Origin: Bacteroidales bacterium
GTDB taxonomy: Bacteria; Bacteroidota; Bacteroidia; Bacteroidales; F082
Reading direction: 5' to 3'
NCBI GenBank assembly: GCA_028277395.1
Contig: JANQGJ010000084.1
Span: 38,789 to 102,788 of the forward strand
Length of the DNA stretch: 64,000 nt
Shown: positions 48,363 to 57,800 of the stretch, piece by piece
Layout of the letters: each line of letters starts with the position of its first letter
Position numbering within the stretch: the first letter of the stretch is position 1
The notes under the pieces: model-generated
The model's database searches: none
The model's input: the letters and a program-made list of their open reading frames with translations, nothing else
Told to the model about the DNA's origin: nothing
Translations under genes and position numbers: made by a program

Positions 48363-48370
48363 CAAATGTA
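48363..48370 (-). promoter_or_regulatory. Candidate -7 box for the ATP-grasp gene, decides its start
   Basis: TACATTTG on the minus strand overlaps the upstream TTG alternative start, so transcription would begin near 48356, leaving the ATG at 48344 as the first usable codon. Confidence 0.45.
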
Positions 48371-48481
48371 TATAAAAGTCTTATTAAACATAATAACCCG
48401 GGGAGTATCAAAAAGTATTAACTTCGCAATACAAAACGGTAACGCTTCTGGCATATACAATAACAGACTGAATAACAGGAT

Positions 48482-49750
48482 ATGAACTTTAAAGAATTAG
48501 GACTCAATGAGCAAATGCTGGAAGCAATATCTTTTATGGGCTTTGAAAAAGCAACACCAATACAGGAACTGGCTTTACCAATTATATTAAAAGGTCATGA
48601 TCTGATAGCGTGCGCTCAAACAGGCACCGGCAAAACGGCTGCTTTTGTTTTGCCTGTACTTGATAAACTAACCAGCAACCATAAACATGAAACCAGTGTT
48701 TTGATAATTGTTCCAACACGAGAACTTGCAATCCAGATTGATCAGGCTATTCAGGGTTTTACATATTTTACTTCTGTAGAATCAATTCCTGTTTACGGAG
48801 GTGGTGGTGGTTCCGACTGGGATAGTGAAAAACGTGCATTAACCTCCGGTGCTGATATTATTGTTGCAACACCTGGAAGGTTAATTTCACATTTAAACAT
48901 GGGTTATGTCAAATTTCATAGTATAAAACACTTAATACTGGATGAAGCTGACAGGATGCTGGATATTGGGTTTTATGATGACATTATAAAAATAATTGAT
49001 TTCCTGCCTAAAGAAAGACAGACCCTGATGTTTAGTGCTACAATGCCTGACAAAATAAGGCAACTGGCTTCACAAATCCTTTCAGAACCTAAAGAAATAA
49101 GTATTCAAATATCCAAACCGGCCGAAGGAGTTTTGCAGGCAGCATACTTGACATATGATTCTCAGAAAACATCTCTTATAAGAAGTTTGATTGAAAACAA
49201 ACCAAATATCAACAGCGTACTTATATTTAGTTCTACAAAGTTAAAAGTTAATGATATTGTAAGAGAACTAAGAAAAAACGAAAGGAATATACAGGGAATA
49301 TCATCAGCTCTTGACCAGGCCAGAAGAGAAGAGGTTCTATCAGATTTCAAATCAAAAAAAACAAGGATACTCGTTGCTACCGATGTACTGAGTCGTGGGA
49401 TAGATGTAAAGGATATCGATCTGGTAATAAACTATGATGTGCCAAATGATCCCGAAGATTATGTACACAGGGTAGGAAGAACAGCGCGAGCCAAGACAAC
49501 TGGAGTTGCAATCACTTTGATAAATGAAAATGATATGTTTAAGTTTAAACGTATTGAGAATTTTATTGAAAACGAAGTAATGAAAATTCCACTACCAGAG
49601 GATCTGGGAGATGCTCCGGTCTGGAACCCTGACCAACCTAAGATTAAACGGAATAGGTCGAAAAGCAATAAGAGCAAACCTACCGGAAAAAGAAGGACAT
49701 ACCGTAGAAATAAGAACAAAAATAACAAAGGAAATACTCCTCATAAATAA
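48482..49750 (+). CDS. DEAD-box RNA helicase (RhlE-like)
   Basis: The 422-residue helicase has all motifs: Q motif, AQTGTGKT, PTRELA, TPGR, DEAD, SAT, DVLSRGID and HRVGRTARA. The C-terminal tail of about 50 residues is very basic (KRNRSKSNKSKPTGKRR...), as in RhlE/cold-shock helicases that act on structured RNA or ribosome precursors. It is a single gene, divergent from the ATP-grasp gene. Confidence 0.93.
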   Translation: MNFKELGLNEQMLEAISFMGFEKATPIQELALPIILKGHDLIACAQTGTGKTAAFVLPVLDKLTSNHKHETSVLIIVPTRELAIQIDQAIQGFTYFTSVESIPVYGGGGGSDWDSEKRALTSGADIIVATPGRLISHLNMGYVKFHSIKHLILDEADRMLDIGFYDDIIKIIDFLPKERQTLMFSATMPDKIRQLASQILSEPKEISIQISKPAEGVLQAAYLTYDSQKTSLIRSLIENKPNINSVLIFSSTKLKVNDIVRELRKNERNIQGISSALDQARREEVLSDFKSKKTRILVATDVLSRGIDVKDIDLVINYDVPNDPEDYVHRVGRTARAKTTGVAITLINENDMFKFKRIENFIENEVMKIPLPEDLGDAPVWNPDQPKIKRNRSKSNKSKPTGKRRTYRRNKNKNNKGNTPHK

Positions 49751-49783
49751 AACTAACAGACCATTGGATATTCATAAAAACGA

Positions 49784-50275
49784 TCATTGATCCGTTTTCC
49801 CGATTATGTTCTTTATATCATCAACTTTTTCATTGGGAATGGCTATGCTAAGGTGATAATGTTCAATTTTCCATTCATCTTCATATTTTTTTAATACTCC
49901 TGAAGCTCTGCACAATCCCAATCCTGTATTCAATTTCTCATCAAACCAGGAATATGTACTATCAACTGAAAAATAAACATTTCGTTCAATTGTTTCAAAA
50001 TTCCAGGCTTTACCGCTATCAAAATATTTTTTCGCCCAATCATAAAATTCTTTCTTTGTCCATAATTCACTGGCATCTGTCCCGATATAGATACCATTGT
50101 CAGCTATCTTGTCAAAATATCTGAGATCCACATCTGCGGCATTTTTATGCCATTCATTAACAAAATCATTTATCTCAGCCTCTAAAGATTCAGCATTATC
50201 GGTAACAGGAACCTGAGCTGATAATAAAACTGTCATAGTAAAGCAAATACTGAAACTAAAAAAGAATCGCCACAT
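49784..50275 (-). CDS. Secreted NTF2/SnoaL-like protein
   Basis: The 163-residue protein has a signal peptide ending near LSAQ (about residue 20), and then a cone-shaped-fold pattern with AEINDFVNEWHKNAADVD and EDEWKIEHYHLSIAIP, typical of nuclear-transport-factor-2-like domains used as enzymes or binding modules. No catalytic residue can be picked with confidence. It is the last gene of the nadC operon, 6 bp after the YihY-like gene. Confidence 0.65.
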   Translation of the reverse strand: MWRFFFSFSICFTMTVLLSAQVPVTDNAESLEAEINDFVNEWHKNAADVDLRYFDKIADNGIYIGTDASELWTKKEFYDWAKKYFDSGKAWNFETIERNVYFSVDSTYSWFDEKLNTGLGLCRASGVLKKYEDEWKIEHYHLSIAIPNEKVDDIKNIIGKTDQ

Positions 50276-50281
50276 AAATAT

Positions 50282-51250
50282 TTATAGTTTTCTATCCATA
50301 GCTTCTGCCATTTCTTTCGAGCGACGTATGCTTGTATTTAATTCAAAACCAATAAGTATTATAAGTGCATTGTAAAACAACCATACCAAAAGGATTATCA
50401 GAGAACCAATTGATCCATATAATACATTATAGTTAGAAAAATTCTCAAAATACGATTTAAGAACAAGACCACCCAGAATAAACAATCCTGTTGAAAGAAT
50501 TGATCCGGCAGAGAAAAATCTGTAATTTCTTTTGTTATCCTTCCTTTGACCAAAATAATATAACACAGAAACTCCTAACAATAAGTTACCAATAATTACA
50601 AGCCACTGTATTATTGACAAAAGGAAAACTGTCATACTTCCCTCAAGAATATCGTATTTTCCCAATGTTGTAATAATAAGTTTTCCTGAAGTCAGGAAAA
50701 GCATTGAGATAAAACCCAAAAAGGATATAACTGTCATAAGCAGAAAAGCATAAAATTTCTGTTTCCACCAGGGCCAGGTTTTAATTCTATGATAGCTTTG
50801 ATTAAATCCTTCAAGAATAGCATCTACTCCATTTGTGGCAAAATAAACTGCCATCATAAAACCCAGCGACAACAAACCACTCTTCGGTCTGCTTATTATT
50901 TCTACCAATGTTGATTCAACCATTGAATAAATATTAGATGGAATAACATCATCCAGTAATTCAAGTATCTCTCCCTGAAAATTTGTGGTTGTTACATAGG
51001 GTATTAATGTAAACAGAAAAAGAATTAGTGGTACCAAAGCCAGGAAGAAGTTATAGGCAATCGCTGCAGCTCTGTATGTTAAAACTCCTTTAAAAAGACC
51101 TCTGAGGAAAAATACCAGAACATCATATAATGGCATTCCATCGAATCCGGGTAATACGATTATCCTTAGTTTATTACTAACATTATTCCCAACCCTGTTT
51201 ACAATCAGGTTTAATTTATTTAACAGCTTCTTCAAATTTTTAATTAACAA
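50282..51250 (-). CDS. YihY/BrkB-family membrane protein
   Basis: The 322-residue protein has about six spans and the family pattern FKGVLTYRAAAIAYNFFLALVP near the N-terminus. Other conserved parts are YFATNGVDAILEGFNQSYH and YGSIGSLIILLVWLFYNALI. The family was once thought to include RNase BN, which is now disproved; its function is unclear. The TTG start overlaps the nadC stop by 7 bp, arguing for coupled translation. Confidence 0.82.
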   Translation of the reverse strand: MLIKNLKKLLNKLNLIVNRVGNNVSNKLRIIVLPGFDGMPLYDVLVFFLRGLFKGVLTYRAAAIAYNFFLALVPLILFLFTLIPYVTTTNFQGEILELLDDVIPSNIYSMVESTLVEIISRPKSGLLSLGFMMAVYFATNGVDAILEGFNQSYHRIKTWPWWKQKFYAFLLMTVISFLGFISMLFLTSGKLIITTLGKYDILEGSMTVFLLSIIQWLVIIGNLLLGVSVLYYFGQRKDNKRNYRFFSAGSILSTGLFILGGLVLKSYFENFSNYNVLYGSIGSLIILLVWLFYNALIILIGFELNTSIRRSKEMAEAMDRKL

Positions 51251-52095
51251 GTTATCAAACTTAAATCCAGGCTGTTGATCTGGTGGGTTAAAGCCCCTAC
51301 AGAAATGAAGTCAACCCCGGATAATGCATAACTACGGATACTTCTTATTGTAATACCTCCTGAAGCTTCCGTTTCATATTTACCACCTATTATCTCTACA
51401 GCTTTTTTCAAATCAGCAGGTGAAAAATTATCCAACATAATTCTGTCAATACCACCAGTTTTAATTACTTCATCCAATTCTCCAAAATTTCTAACCTCAA
51501 TCTCAATTTTAATATCTTTTTTTATTCGATTCAGATATTCCTGTGTTGATATTATTGCATTTGATATTCCCCCCGCAAAATCAACATGGTTGTCTTTTAT
51601 CATTATCATATCATACAACCCAAACCTGTGATTTGTTCCTCCACCTAAACGTACAGCCATTTTTTCAACAATCCTGTTACATGGAGTTGTCTTTCTGGTA
51701 TCAAGCAACTTTGTACTTAGATCCGATATCTCAGAATATATTTTATTCGTAAATGTAGCTATCCCACTCATTCTCTGTATGAAATTGAGAGCAGTTCTTT
51801 CAGCGGATAACAATGAAAGTGAATTCCCGCTAATTGTCATAACAGTATCTCCAGGTACAATACTACTTCCGTCTTCAATTAAAATATTAACTTCCGTTGA
51901 TTTATCAACCTGTTTAAACACCATCAAAGCCACCTCAGCACCAGCCAGTATTCCATTGTCTTTTGAAATAAGCTTCACATTTCCTTGTTCAGTATTTGAA
52001 ACTGTTGCTAAAGACGTATGGTCTCCATCACCAATATCCTCAATCAAAGCATTCTTTATCAGGTCTGCTATTTTTAATTCATCATTCTTTGTCAT
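51244..52095 (-). CDS. nadC: Nicotinate-nucleotide pyrophosphorylase (quinolinate phosphoribosyltransferase)
   Basis: The 283-residue enzyme makes nicotinate mononucleotide from quinolinate and PRPP in NAD synthesis. Signatures: EDIGDGDHTS near the N-terminus, ERTALNFIQRMSGIAT, DTRKTTP and RLGGGTNHRFGLYDMIMIKDNH. The ATG at 52095 fits the family; an upstream TTG at 52113 would add six residues. It is the first gene of a three-gene operon. The partners nadA and nadB are not in the window. Confidence 0.95.
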   Translation of the reverse strand: MTKNDELKIADLIKNALIEDIGDGDHTSLATVSNTEQGNVKLISKDNGILAGAEVALMVFKQVDKSTEVNILIEDGSSIVPGDTVMTISGNSLSLLSAERTALNFIQRMSGIATFTNKIYSEISDLSTKLLDTRKTTPCNRIVEKMAVRLGGGTNHRFGLYDMIMIKDNHVDFAGGISNAIISTQEYLNRIKKDIKIEIEVRNFGELDEVIKTGGIDRIMLDNFSPADLKKAVEIIGGKYETEASGGITIRSIRSYALSGVDFISVGALTHQINSLDLSLITC

Positions 52096-52162
52096 AATAA
52101 TTGCTGTGTTCAAATTATACCTGTGCTTAATTTAATAAGATTTAATAACTCAATCAGCAATA

Positions 52163-52170
52163 CAAAGGTA
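52163..52170 (-). promoter_or_regulatory. Candidate -7 box for the nadC operon
   Basis: TACCTTTG on the minus strand, giving a leader of about 60 bases to the nadC ATG. No clear -33 element. Confidence 0.35.
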
Positions 52171-52301
52171 GTTTAATTTCAGCTTTATGTTCGATATTGA
52201 CTGAAGATAACATAAACTATACCTTATAATATGTAACATCATGTTAAAAACAAATAACAGTTAGAATTAATAATTCCGGGGATTGTTATTCTATGTTTTT
52301 A

Positions 52302-52309
52302 TACTTTTG
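52302..52309 (+). promoter_or_regulatory. Candidate -7 box for the lipoprotein/SDR/RseC genes
   Basis: TACTTTTG with TTG 16 bases upstream, 16 bases before the ATG at 52326. Confidence 0.4.
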
Positions 52310-52325
52310 AATAAATTTTTGATTG

Positions 52326-53033
52326 ATGTTTACAAAATCATACTTTGGAATTTCGATAGCTACTATTTTGTTTTCAGTATTATTTTATTCGTGCGATGAA
52401 GTACCTGAAGATAAGGAGAAGGATTTCCAGCAAAACCTTAGCTCATTTACCTCTACTATGGATAAACTTGACAGTACCATGAATCTTATGGACCAGCTTC
52501 AGACAAAAATTGAAGAAGTCGAAGCTGAGAGAGCTAAAGGGACAATAACCGACGAAGAAGCAATAAACGAACTTAACAGATTAAATAATACGATAGGACG
52601 ACAGATTGCCAAAACATCAAATACAAATCCCATTTCCGGACTACCAAGATGGGCAAAAAAATTAGGACTAACTGAACCTGTCGGATTATCCTTCGATAAA
52701 GACTTTAGTCAATCAACATCTGAACACAATGTTAATGAAGGATTTAACTCCGTAATACTTGTTTATCATGGTGACTATGATATTGCCATGCAGCAAGCTG
52801 AGATAATAGCTCATAAGGCTGGTATCCCATTAAGCAAAGATTACAAAGACGCTTTATTATTGTCCGAAAAATATGGCATTGAATCAATTAAAGGAGCCTC
52901 TTATATGAATTTTGAAATCGGTTCTGAAAGTAATCAGAGATACAATATTTCAATAACAGTTGATAATGATGGTACACTCACAATAAATGCTACTGATACT
53001 GACGCATTATTAAATCAATTGGGCATTGAATAA
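52326..53033 (+). CDS. Hypothetical lipoprotein
   Basis: No family is recognised. From the ATG at 52326 the protein is 235 residues, with a signal peptide ending in FYSC (Cys at about residue 24), a Glu/Lys-rich coiled coil about residues 30-95, and a globular part rich in Ser, Asp and Ile containing NEGFNSVILVYHGDYDIAMQ. An in-frame TTG at 52323 would add one residue. It lies 20 bp upstream of an SDR gene and probably shares its transcript. Confidence 0.65.
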   Translation: MFTKSYFGISIATILFSVLFYSCDEVPEDKEKDFQQNLSSFTSTMDKLDSTMNLMDQLQTKIEEVEAERAKGTITDEEAINELNRLNNTIGRQIAKTSNTNPISGLPRWAKKLGLTEPVGLSFDKDFSQSTSEHNVNEGFNSVILVYHGDYDIAMQQAEIIAHKAGIPLSKDYKDALLLSEKYGIESIKGASYMNFEIGSESNQRYNISITVDNDGTLTINATDTDALLNQLGIE

Positions 53034-53053
53034 TACACCTTCAATTTAGTGAT

Positions 53054-53746
53054 ATGAATGTAATAATAACAGGAGCAAGTAAAGGGATAGGATTTGAATT
53101 ATGTAGAAAATTCATGCAGGATAGTGACTGTAAGATCATTGCAATATCCAGAAGCCAAAACATCGACATACCAGTTAAAGTTGATCACAACATTGATAAT
53201 TTGAATTATTTAAGTCTGGATTTAAACCAAACAGATATAGAAAGAGAACTTTTACCTGTTATCGAAAAATTCATGGGTAAAATTGATATTATTATCAACA
53301 ATGCAGGACTATTAATAAACAAACCTTTTATTGAATTGACTAATGAAGATTTTGATATAATGTTTGATACAAATGTTAAAAGTGTATTTCGATTGATACG
53401 TGACCTGTCAAATGTTATAAACGAAGATGCACATATTGTAAATATTAGTAGTATGGGTGGGTACCAGGGAAGTTCAAAGTTTCCCGGACTGTCATTATAC
53501 AGCGCAAGTAAAGGTGCCCTGGCAATTTTAACGGAATGTCTGGCAGAAGAGTTTACAGATAGAAATATTAGTGTCAATGCTTTAGCGCTTGGAGCTGTAC
53601 AAACAGAAATGTTGGGAAAAGCTTTTCCAGGTTACAAAGCACCATTACAACCAGCTGAAATAGCTGATTACATTCACTACTTTGCAATTAATGGAAAGAA
53701 ATACTTTAATGGCAAGATACTACCGGTATCGATCACAACACCTTAA
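53054..53746 (+). CDS. Short-chain dehydrogenase/reductase
   Basis: The 230-residue NAD(P)-dependent enzyme has TGASKGIG (6-13) for the nucleotide, NNAG (82-85), and the catalytic set S132/S133, Y149 and K153 in YSASK. Substrate unknown. It lies between a lipoprotein and an RseC-like gene, with gaps of 20 and 14 bp, so an operon is likely. Confidence 0.88.
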   Translation: MNVIITGASKGIGFELCRKFMQDSDCKIIAISRSQNIDIPVKVDHNIDNLNYLSLDLNQTDIERELLPVIEKFMGKIDIIINNAGLLINKPFIELTNEDFDIMFDTNVKSVFRLIRDLSNVINEDAHIVNISSMGGYQGSSKFPGLSLYSASKGALAILTECLAEEFTDRNISVNALALGAVQTEMLGKAFPGYKAPLQPAEIADYIHYFAINGKKYFNGKILPVSITTP

Positions 53747-53760
53747 TTAAATTTTGAAAT

Positions 53761-54177
53761 TTGAAAAATAATATTGTAACACACCCCGGAATAATTAAAA
53801 GGATTGAAGATGATAAGGTTGAAGTTTCCATTATGGTCACTTCAGGCTGTGCATCATGTGAAATTAAGGGAGCATGCTCAGTTAGTGATGCGGAAGAAAA
53901 GTCAGTTTTTGTAAGGGTAGATAACCCTGATCAGTATAAAGTTAATCAGCAAATTACCATCGAAATGAAACAATCACTTGGTACCTGGGCTGTTTTGCTG
54001 GGTTATGTATTTCCTTTCCTCGTTGTATTTTTAAGCTTAATATTATTCATTAACCTTGAAATGGATGAAGGCATGGCCGGAGTTTTATCAATCCTTCTTC
54101 TACTACCGTATTATCTTACAATTTATATGCTAAGAAAATACCTTGGAACAAAGTTTAACTACACTATCAGGGCATAA
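53761..54177 (+). CDS. rseC: RseC/MucC-like membrane protein
   Basis: The 138-residue protein has a cysteine-containing cytoplasmic N-terminus (C30, C33, C39 in SGCASCEIKGAC) and two membrane spans at about 78-97 and 101-122. The family is SoxR-reducing-system/RseC proteins, often adjacent to rnf genes; it may support cluster maturation or redox control of Rnf. Start is TTG at 53761, the only start near the N-terminus. The Rnf genes follow after a 240-bp gap that holds their own promoter candidate. Confidence 0.82.
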   Translation: MKNNIVTHPGIIKRIEDDKVEVSIMVTSGCASCEIKGACSVSDAEEKSVFVRVDNPDQYKVNQQITIEMKQSLGTWAVLLGYVFPFLVVFLSLILFINLEMDEGMAGVLSILLLLPYYLTIYMLRKYLGTKFNYTIRA

Positions 54178-54343
54178 TCTTTCTAAATTAATCCGAATTT
54201 GGTAATTTAGAGTGTTTCTAAGAAATTACACCAACACCCTGTCTTCCAACTTATTACCTACGCTTACAATCTGATTTTCGCCCGACCGTATGGCTATATA
54301 CCTGATATTCTGACTATTACACAACATGCAAATTACTGTTCCA

Positions 54344-54390
54344 AATTTCACAGTATTTTTAAATATCTTATTTTTGTTTTTTGTGAAATT
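54344..54390 (+). promoter_or_regulatory. Candidate rnf promoter inside an inverted repeat
   Basis: TATTTTTG (54369-54376) lies 41 bases before the rnfB GTG. It is flanked by an 8-bp perfect inverted repeat, AATTTCAC (54344-54351) and GTGAAATT (54383-54390), with a 31-base spacer, a possible operator or a chance pairing. The remaining gap from 54178 holds nothing else that I recognise. Confidence 0.35.
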
Positions 54391-54417
54391 AAGAACAATT
54401 AATAAAAACGGATTACA

Positions 54418-55374
54418 GTGGATAATATAATAATAATTGCAATAAGTGCTCTTGGTGGATTGGGATTAATAATGGCCATTATTCTGTATTTCATTGCTAA
54501 TAAGTTCAAGGTATTTGAAGATCCAAAGATAGATGAAGTAGAAGAAGCACTTCCTTCTGCAAATTGCGGTGGGTGCGGTTTTCCGGGATGTAGGGCTTAT
54601 GCCGAAGCAGCAGTTAAATCTGCCAAGGAAAACGGTAATCTTGATGGTTTAAACTGTCCGGTTGGTGGCAATGATGTTTCACAGGCTGTAGGTAAGATTT
54701 TAGGACTGGAGGTTGAAGCCAAGGATCCAATGATAGCTGTTGTGAGATGTAACGGTTCACGTACAAATTCACCAGGCAAGGTAAATTATGAGGGTGCTAC
54801 ATCATGTTCTTTTGCCCATGCTTTGTATGCCGGTGAAGGTGGGTGTATGCATGGTTGCCTTGGATTGGGAGACTGTGTTGATTCCTGTGATTTTGATGCT
54901 ATCCACATGAATCCGGAAACAGGTTTACCTGAGGTTAATACTAAATGTACTGCTTGCGGTGCATGTGTTACAGCTTGTCCAAGAGATATTATTGAATTAA
55001 GAAAACGTGGTCCAAAAGATAAAAGAATCTTCGTTTCATGTATAAATCAGGAGAAAGGTGCACCTGCAAAGAAAAACTGTGCAGTTGCATGTATTGGATG
55101 TAGCAAATGTCTGAAAGTATGTAAATTTGATGCAATTACTATCACTTCTTTCCTTGCTTATATTGATTTTGAGAAATGTACACTATGCAGAAAATGTGTT
55201 GAGGAATGTCCTACATCAGCAATACATGAAATTAATTTTAAACCACGAAAACCCAGACCTGAAAAACCAAAAGCTAAGGCTCCTGAAGCAGATAAATCTG
55301 TTGCCAGAAAAACAACAACACAAAAAGAAGTTGTTACTCAAGATTTAAAAGACGAAAAAGATAACAAAGAATAA
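54418..55374 (+). CDS. rnfB: Rnf complex subunit B (ferredoxin-binding iron-sulfur protein)
   Basis: The 318-residue protein has an N-terminal span (about 5-27), a 4Fe-4S motif with C50, C53, C58 and C80, and then several ferredoxin-type cluster motifs (CTACGACVTACP, CIGCSKCLKVC, CTLCRKCVEECP). RnfB takes electrons from reduced ferredoxin. The basic, Pro/Lys-rich tail follows the clusters. The start codon is GTG at 54418. It is the first gene of the six-gene Rnf operon. Confidence 0.95.
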   Translation: MDNIIIIAISALGGLGLIMAIILYFIANKFKVFEDPKIDEVEEALPSANCGGCGFPGCRAYAEAAVKSAKENGNLDGLNCPVGGNDVSQAVGKILGLEVEAKDPMIAVVRCNGSRTNSPGKVNYEGATSCSFAHALYAGEGGCMHGCLGLGDCVDSCDFDAIHMNPETGLPEVNTKCTACGACVTACPRDIIELRKRGPKDKRIFVSCINQEKGAPAKKNCAVACIGCSKCLKVCKFDAITITSFLAYIDFEKCTLCRKCVEECPTSAIHEINFKPRKPRPEKPKAKAPEADKSVARKTTTQKEVVTQDLKDEKDNKE

Positions 55375-55384
55375 ATCCGATAAA

Positions 55385-56719
55385 ATGGGAATATTAAGAA
55401 CTTTTGCATTAGGAGGAATTCATCCGCCGGAGAATAAGCTATCTGCAAATGCTCCAATCGAAACACTACCTGTTCCTAAACAAGCTATTGTGCCATTAGG
55501 ACAGAATCTTGGTGCGCCATCAAAACCCATTGTAAAAAAGGGTGATGAAGTTAAAGTCGGACAGTTAATTGCAGAAGCTGGAGGATTCATCTCAACAAAT
55601 ATACATTCACCGGTTTCGGGGAAAATATTTAAAATCGATAATGCAATTGATGGGACCGGATATAAACGTCCCTGCATAATTATTAATGTTGCAGATGATG
55701 TTTGGGATGATACTATTGATACTTCTGCTGAAATTGTAAGTGAAATCAAACAAAGTCCCGAAGAAATAATTGATATTATAAAAAATGCCGGTATTGTTGG
55801 ATTAGGCGGAGCAACTTTCCCTACTTACGTAAAATTAATGCCTCCTCCTGGAAAAACTGCAGAATATTTAATTATTAATGGTGTTGAATGTGAGCCATAT
55901 TTAACTTCTGACCACAGGTTAATGCTTGAAAAGGGCAGGGAGATTATCATTGGCACCAGAATATTAATGAAGGCCTTAAATGTTAAGAAAGCTTTTATTG
56001 GTATTGAAAATAATAAACCGGATGCCATAAACCATATGACAGAACTGGTGAAATCACATGATGACATAGAAATCCAGTCATTAAAGGTGCAATATCCGCA
56101 GGGAGGTGAGAAACAATTGATTAAAGCTTCTGTAAACCGTGAAGTACCATCTGGTAAATTACCAATTGAGGTTGGCTGTGTTGTTCAAAATGTAGGAACT
56201 GCATTTGCAGTATATGAAGCGGTTCAAAAAAATAAGCCCCTGGTTGAAAGAGTTGTTACTGTAACCGGTAAATCAGTAAAAAAACCATCAAATTTCATGG
56301 TTCGTATAGGAACTCCGATAAGTGAGCTAATTGATGCTGCTGACGGACTACCTGAAAATACCGGTAAAATAATCGGAGGAGGACCGATGATGGGTAAAGC
56401 TATAACCTCGCTTGAAGTTCCTGTTGTAAAAGGTTCATCAGGAATATTAATTATGGAAGAAGGTGAGTCATTCAGAAGTACAGAGGGCCCATGTATCAGA
56501 TGCTCAAAATGTACTTATGTATGTCCTATGGGTCTTGAACCATATTTATTATCAAAAGCTGCAAAATTAAGCAACTTTGAGATGGCAGAAAATGAATCCA
56601 TAATGGATTGTATTGAATGCGGATCTTGTCAATACGGTTGTCCCGCTGCTATACCATTATTAGATTACCTCAGATTAGGTAAACTAAAAGTTGGTCAGAT
56701 AATGAGAAATAGAAAATAG
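55385..56719 (+). CDS. rnfC: Rnf complex subunit C (NADH/FMN-binding iron-sulfur protein)
   Basis: The 444-residue protein has the nucleotide/FMN-binding domain GLGGATFPTYVK and INGVECEPYLTSD, then SLBB-like and two 4Fe-4S motifs, CIRCSKCTYVCP and CIECGSCQYGCP. RnfC is the NAD-reducing end. It lies 10 bp after rnfB. The long extra C-terminus of enterobacterial RnfC is absent. Confidence 0.96.
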   Translation: MGILRTFALGGIHPPENKLSANAPIETLPVPKQAIVPLGQNLGAPSKPIVKKGDEVKVGQLIAEAGGFISTNIHSPVSGKIFKIDNAIDGTGYKRPCIIINVADDVWDDTIDTSAEIVSEIKQSPEEIIDIIKNAGIVGLGGATFPTYVKLMPPPGKTAEYLIINGVECEPYLTSDHRLMLEKGREIIIGTRILMKALNVKKAFIGIENNKPDAINHMTELVKSHDDIEIQSLKVQYPQGGEKQLIKASVNREVPSGKLPIEVGCVVQNVGTAFAVYEAVQKNKPLVERVVTVTGKSVKKPSNFMVRIGTPISELIDAADGLPENTGKIIGGGPMMGKAITSLEVPVVKGSSGILIMEEGESFRSTEGPCIRCSKCTYVCPMGLEPYLLSKAAKLSNFEMAENESIMDCIECGSCQYGCPAAIPLLDYLRLGKLKVGQIMRNRK

Positions 56720-56781
56720 AATTGATATTAGAGCTATCAATTAATATGATAAAGTAAGTAATAACAACTAAGAAATAATAG

Positions 56782-57789
56782 ATGTCTAATTTCACTGTAT
56801 CAGGATCTCCTCACATTCAAGGAGATGAATCAACCAAAAAAATTATGTACGGCGTTGTTATCGCGATGATACCAACTGTACTTTTTTCGATATATTTCTT
56901 TGGCATTGACGCAATTAGAGTATTTCTACTTGCAATTGTTGCAAGTTTATTTTTTGAATGGGCAATACAAAAATACCTGATTAAAGGTCCTTTATCAATA
57001 AATGATGGATCGGCGCTGGTTACAGCAATTTTACTTGCGCTTAATCTTCCTTCAAATTTACCTGGATGGATGGTTATAATAGGTGCATTAGTAGCAATTG
57101 GAATGGCGAAGATGTCATTTGGCGGACTTGGTAAAAATGTATTCAATCCGGCATTGGTTGCCAGGGTATTTTTATTAGTATCATTTCCGGTTGAAATGAC
57201 TTCCTGGCCAAAACCAAAACCCATTACCGAAGGACTTGCTGATGTAATTACCGGCCCAACACCACTTGGAATTGTTAAAGAGGGATTGGGAGCTAATAAA
57301 ACAATGTCAGAGCTTACTCCTGAGCTGCCAACTTATACTCAGGGTTTGATGGGTAATATGGGCGGATCAATGGGTGAAGTATCTGCATTAGCACTTATAT
57401 TGGGTGGTATTTATATGTTATGGAAAAAAATAATTACATGGCATATTCCGGTTTCGATGCTATTAACGGTAGCTATATTCTCAGGTATTTTCTGGGGTAT
57501 TGATCCTGAGCACTATGCGGATCCAGTATTCCATATGTTAACTGGTGGTATGTTGCTTGGTGCAATTTTTATGGCAACCGACATGGTTACATCTCCAATG
57601 ACAAAAGAAGGACAGCTTGTATTTGGCTTTGGGGTTGGGCTTTTAACAATACTTATAAGGATGTGGGGTGCATATCCTGAAGGTGTATCTTTCGCAATCT
57701 TAATTATGAATGCTGCTGTACCTTTGATCAACATGGGATTTAAACCAAGAAGATTTGGTGCCAAACCAGGTGTAGCTTTAAACAATTAA
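56782..57789 (+). CDS. rnfD: Rnf complex subunit D
   Basis: The 335-residue membrane protein has about ten spans. The covalent FMN attachment threonine lies in the family motif around ATDMVTSPMT near residues 265-275. RnfD carries ions with RnfA/E/G. It follows rnfC after 62 bp and precedes rnfG by 11 bp. Confidence 0.95.
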   Translation: MSNFTVSGSPHIQGDESTKKIMYGVVIAMIPTVLFSIYFFGIDAIRVFLLAIVASLFFEWAIQKYLIKGPLSINDGSALVTAILLALNLPSNLPGWMVIIGALVAIGMAKMSFGGLGKNVFNPALVARVFLLVSFPVEMTSWPKPKPITEGLADVITGPTPLGIVKEGLGANKTMSELTPELPTYTQGLMGNMGGSMGEVSALALILGGIYMLWKKIITWHIPVSMLLTVAIFSGIFWGIDPEHYADPVFHMLTGGMLLGAIFMATDMVTSPMTKEGQLVFGFGVGLLTILIRMWGAYPEGVSFAILIMNAAVPLINMGFKPRRFGAKPGVALNN

Positions 57790-57800
57790 TACATAGAAAA

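Noticed and set aside
49776..49798. Hairpin-like sequence around the end of the NTF2-like gene
   Set aside because: The arms overlap the stop codon and the loop is too short; a bidirectional terminator is possible but not supported.
56817..57224. Minus-strand frame of 135 codons inside rnfD
   Set aside because: Overlaps a conserved gene completely and has no start context.
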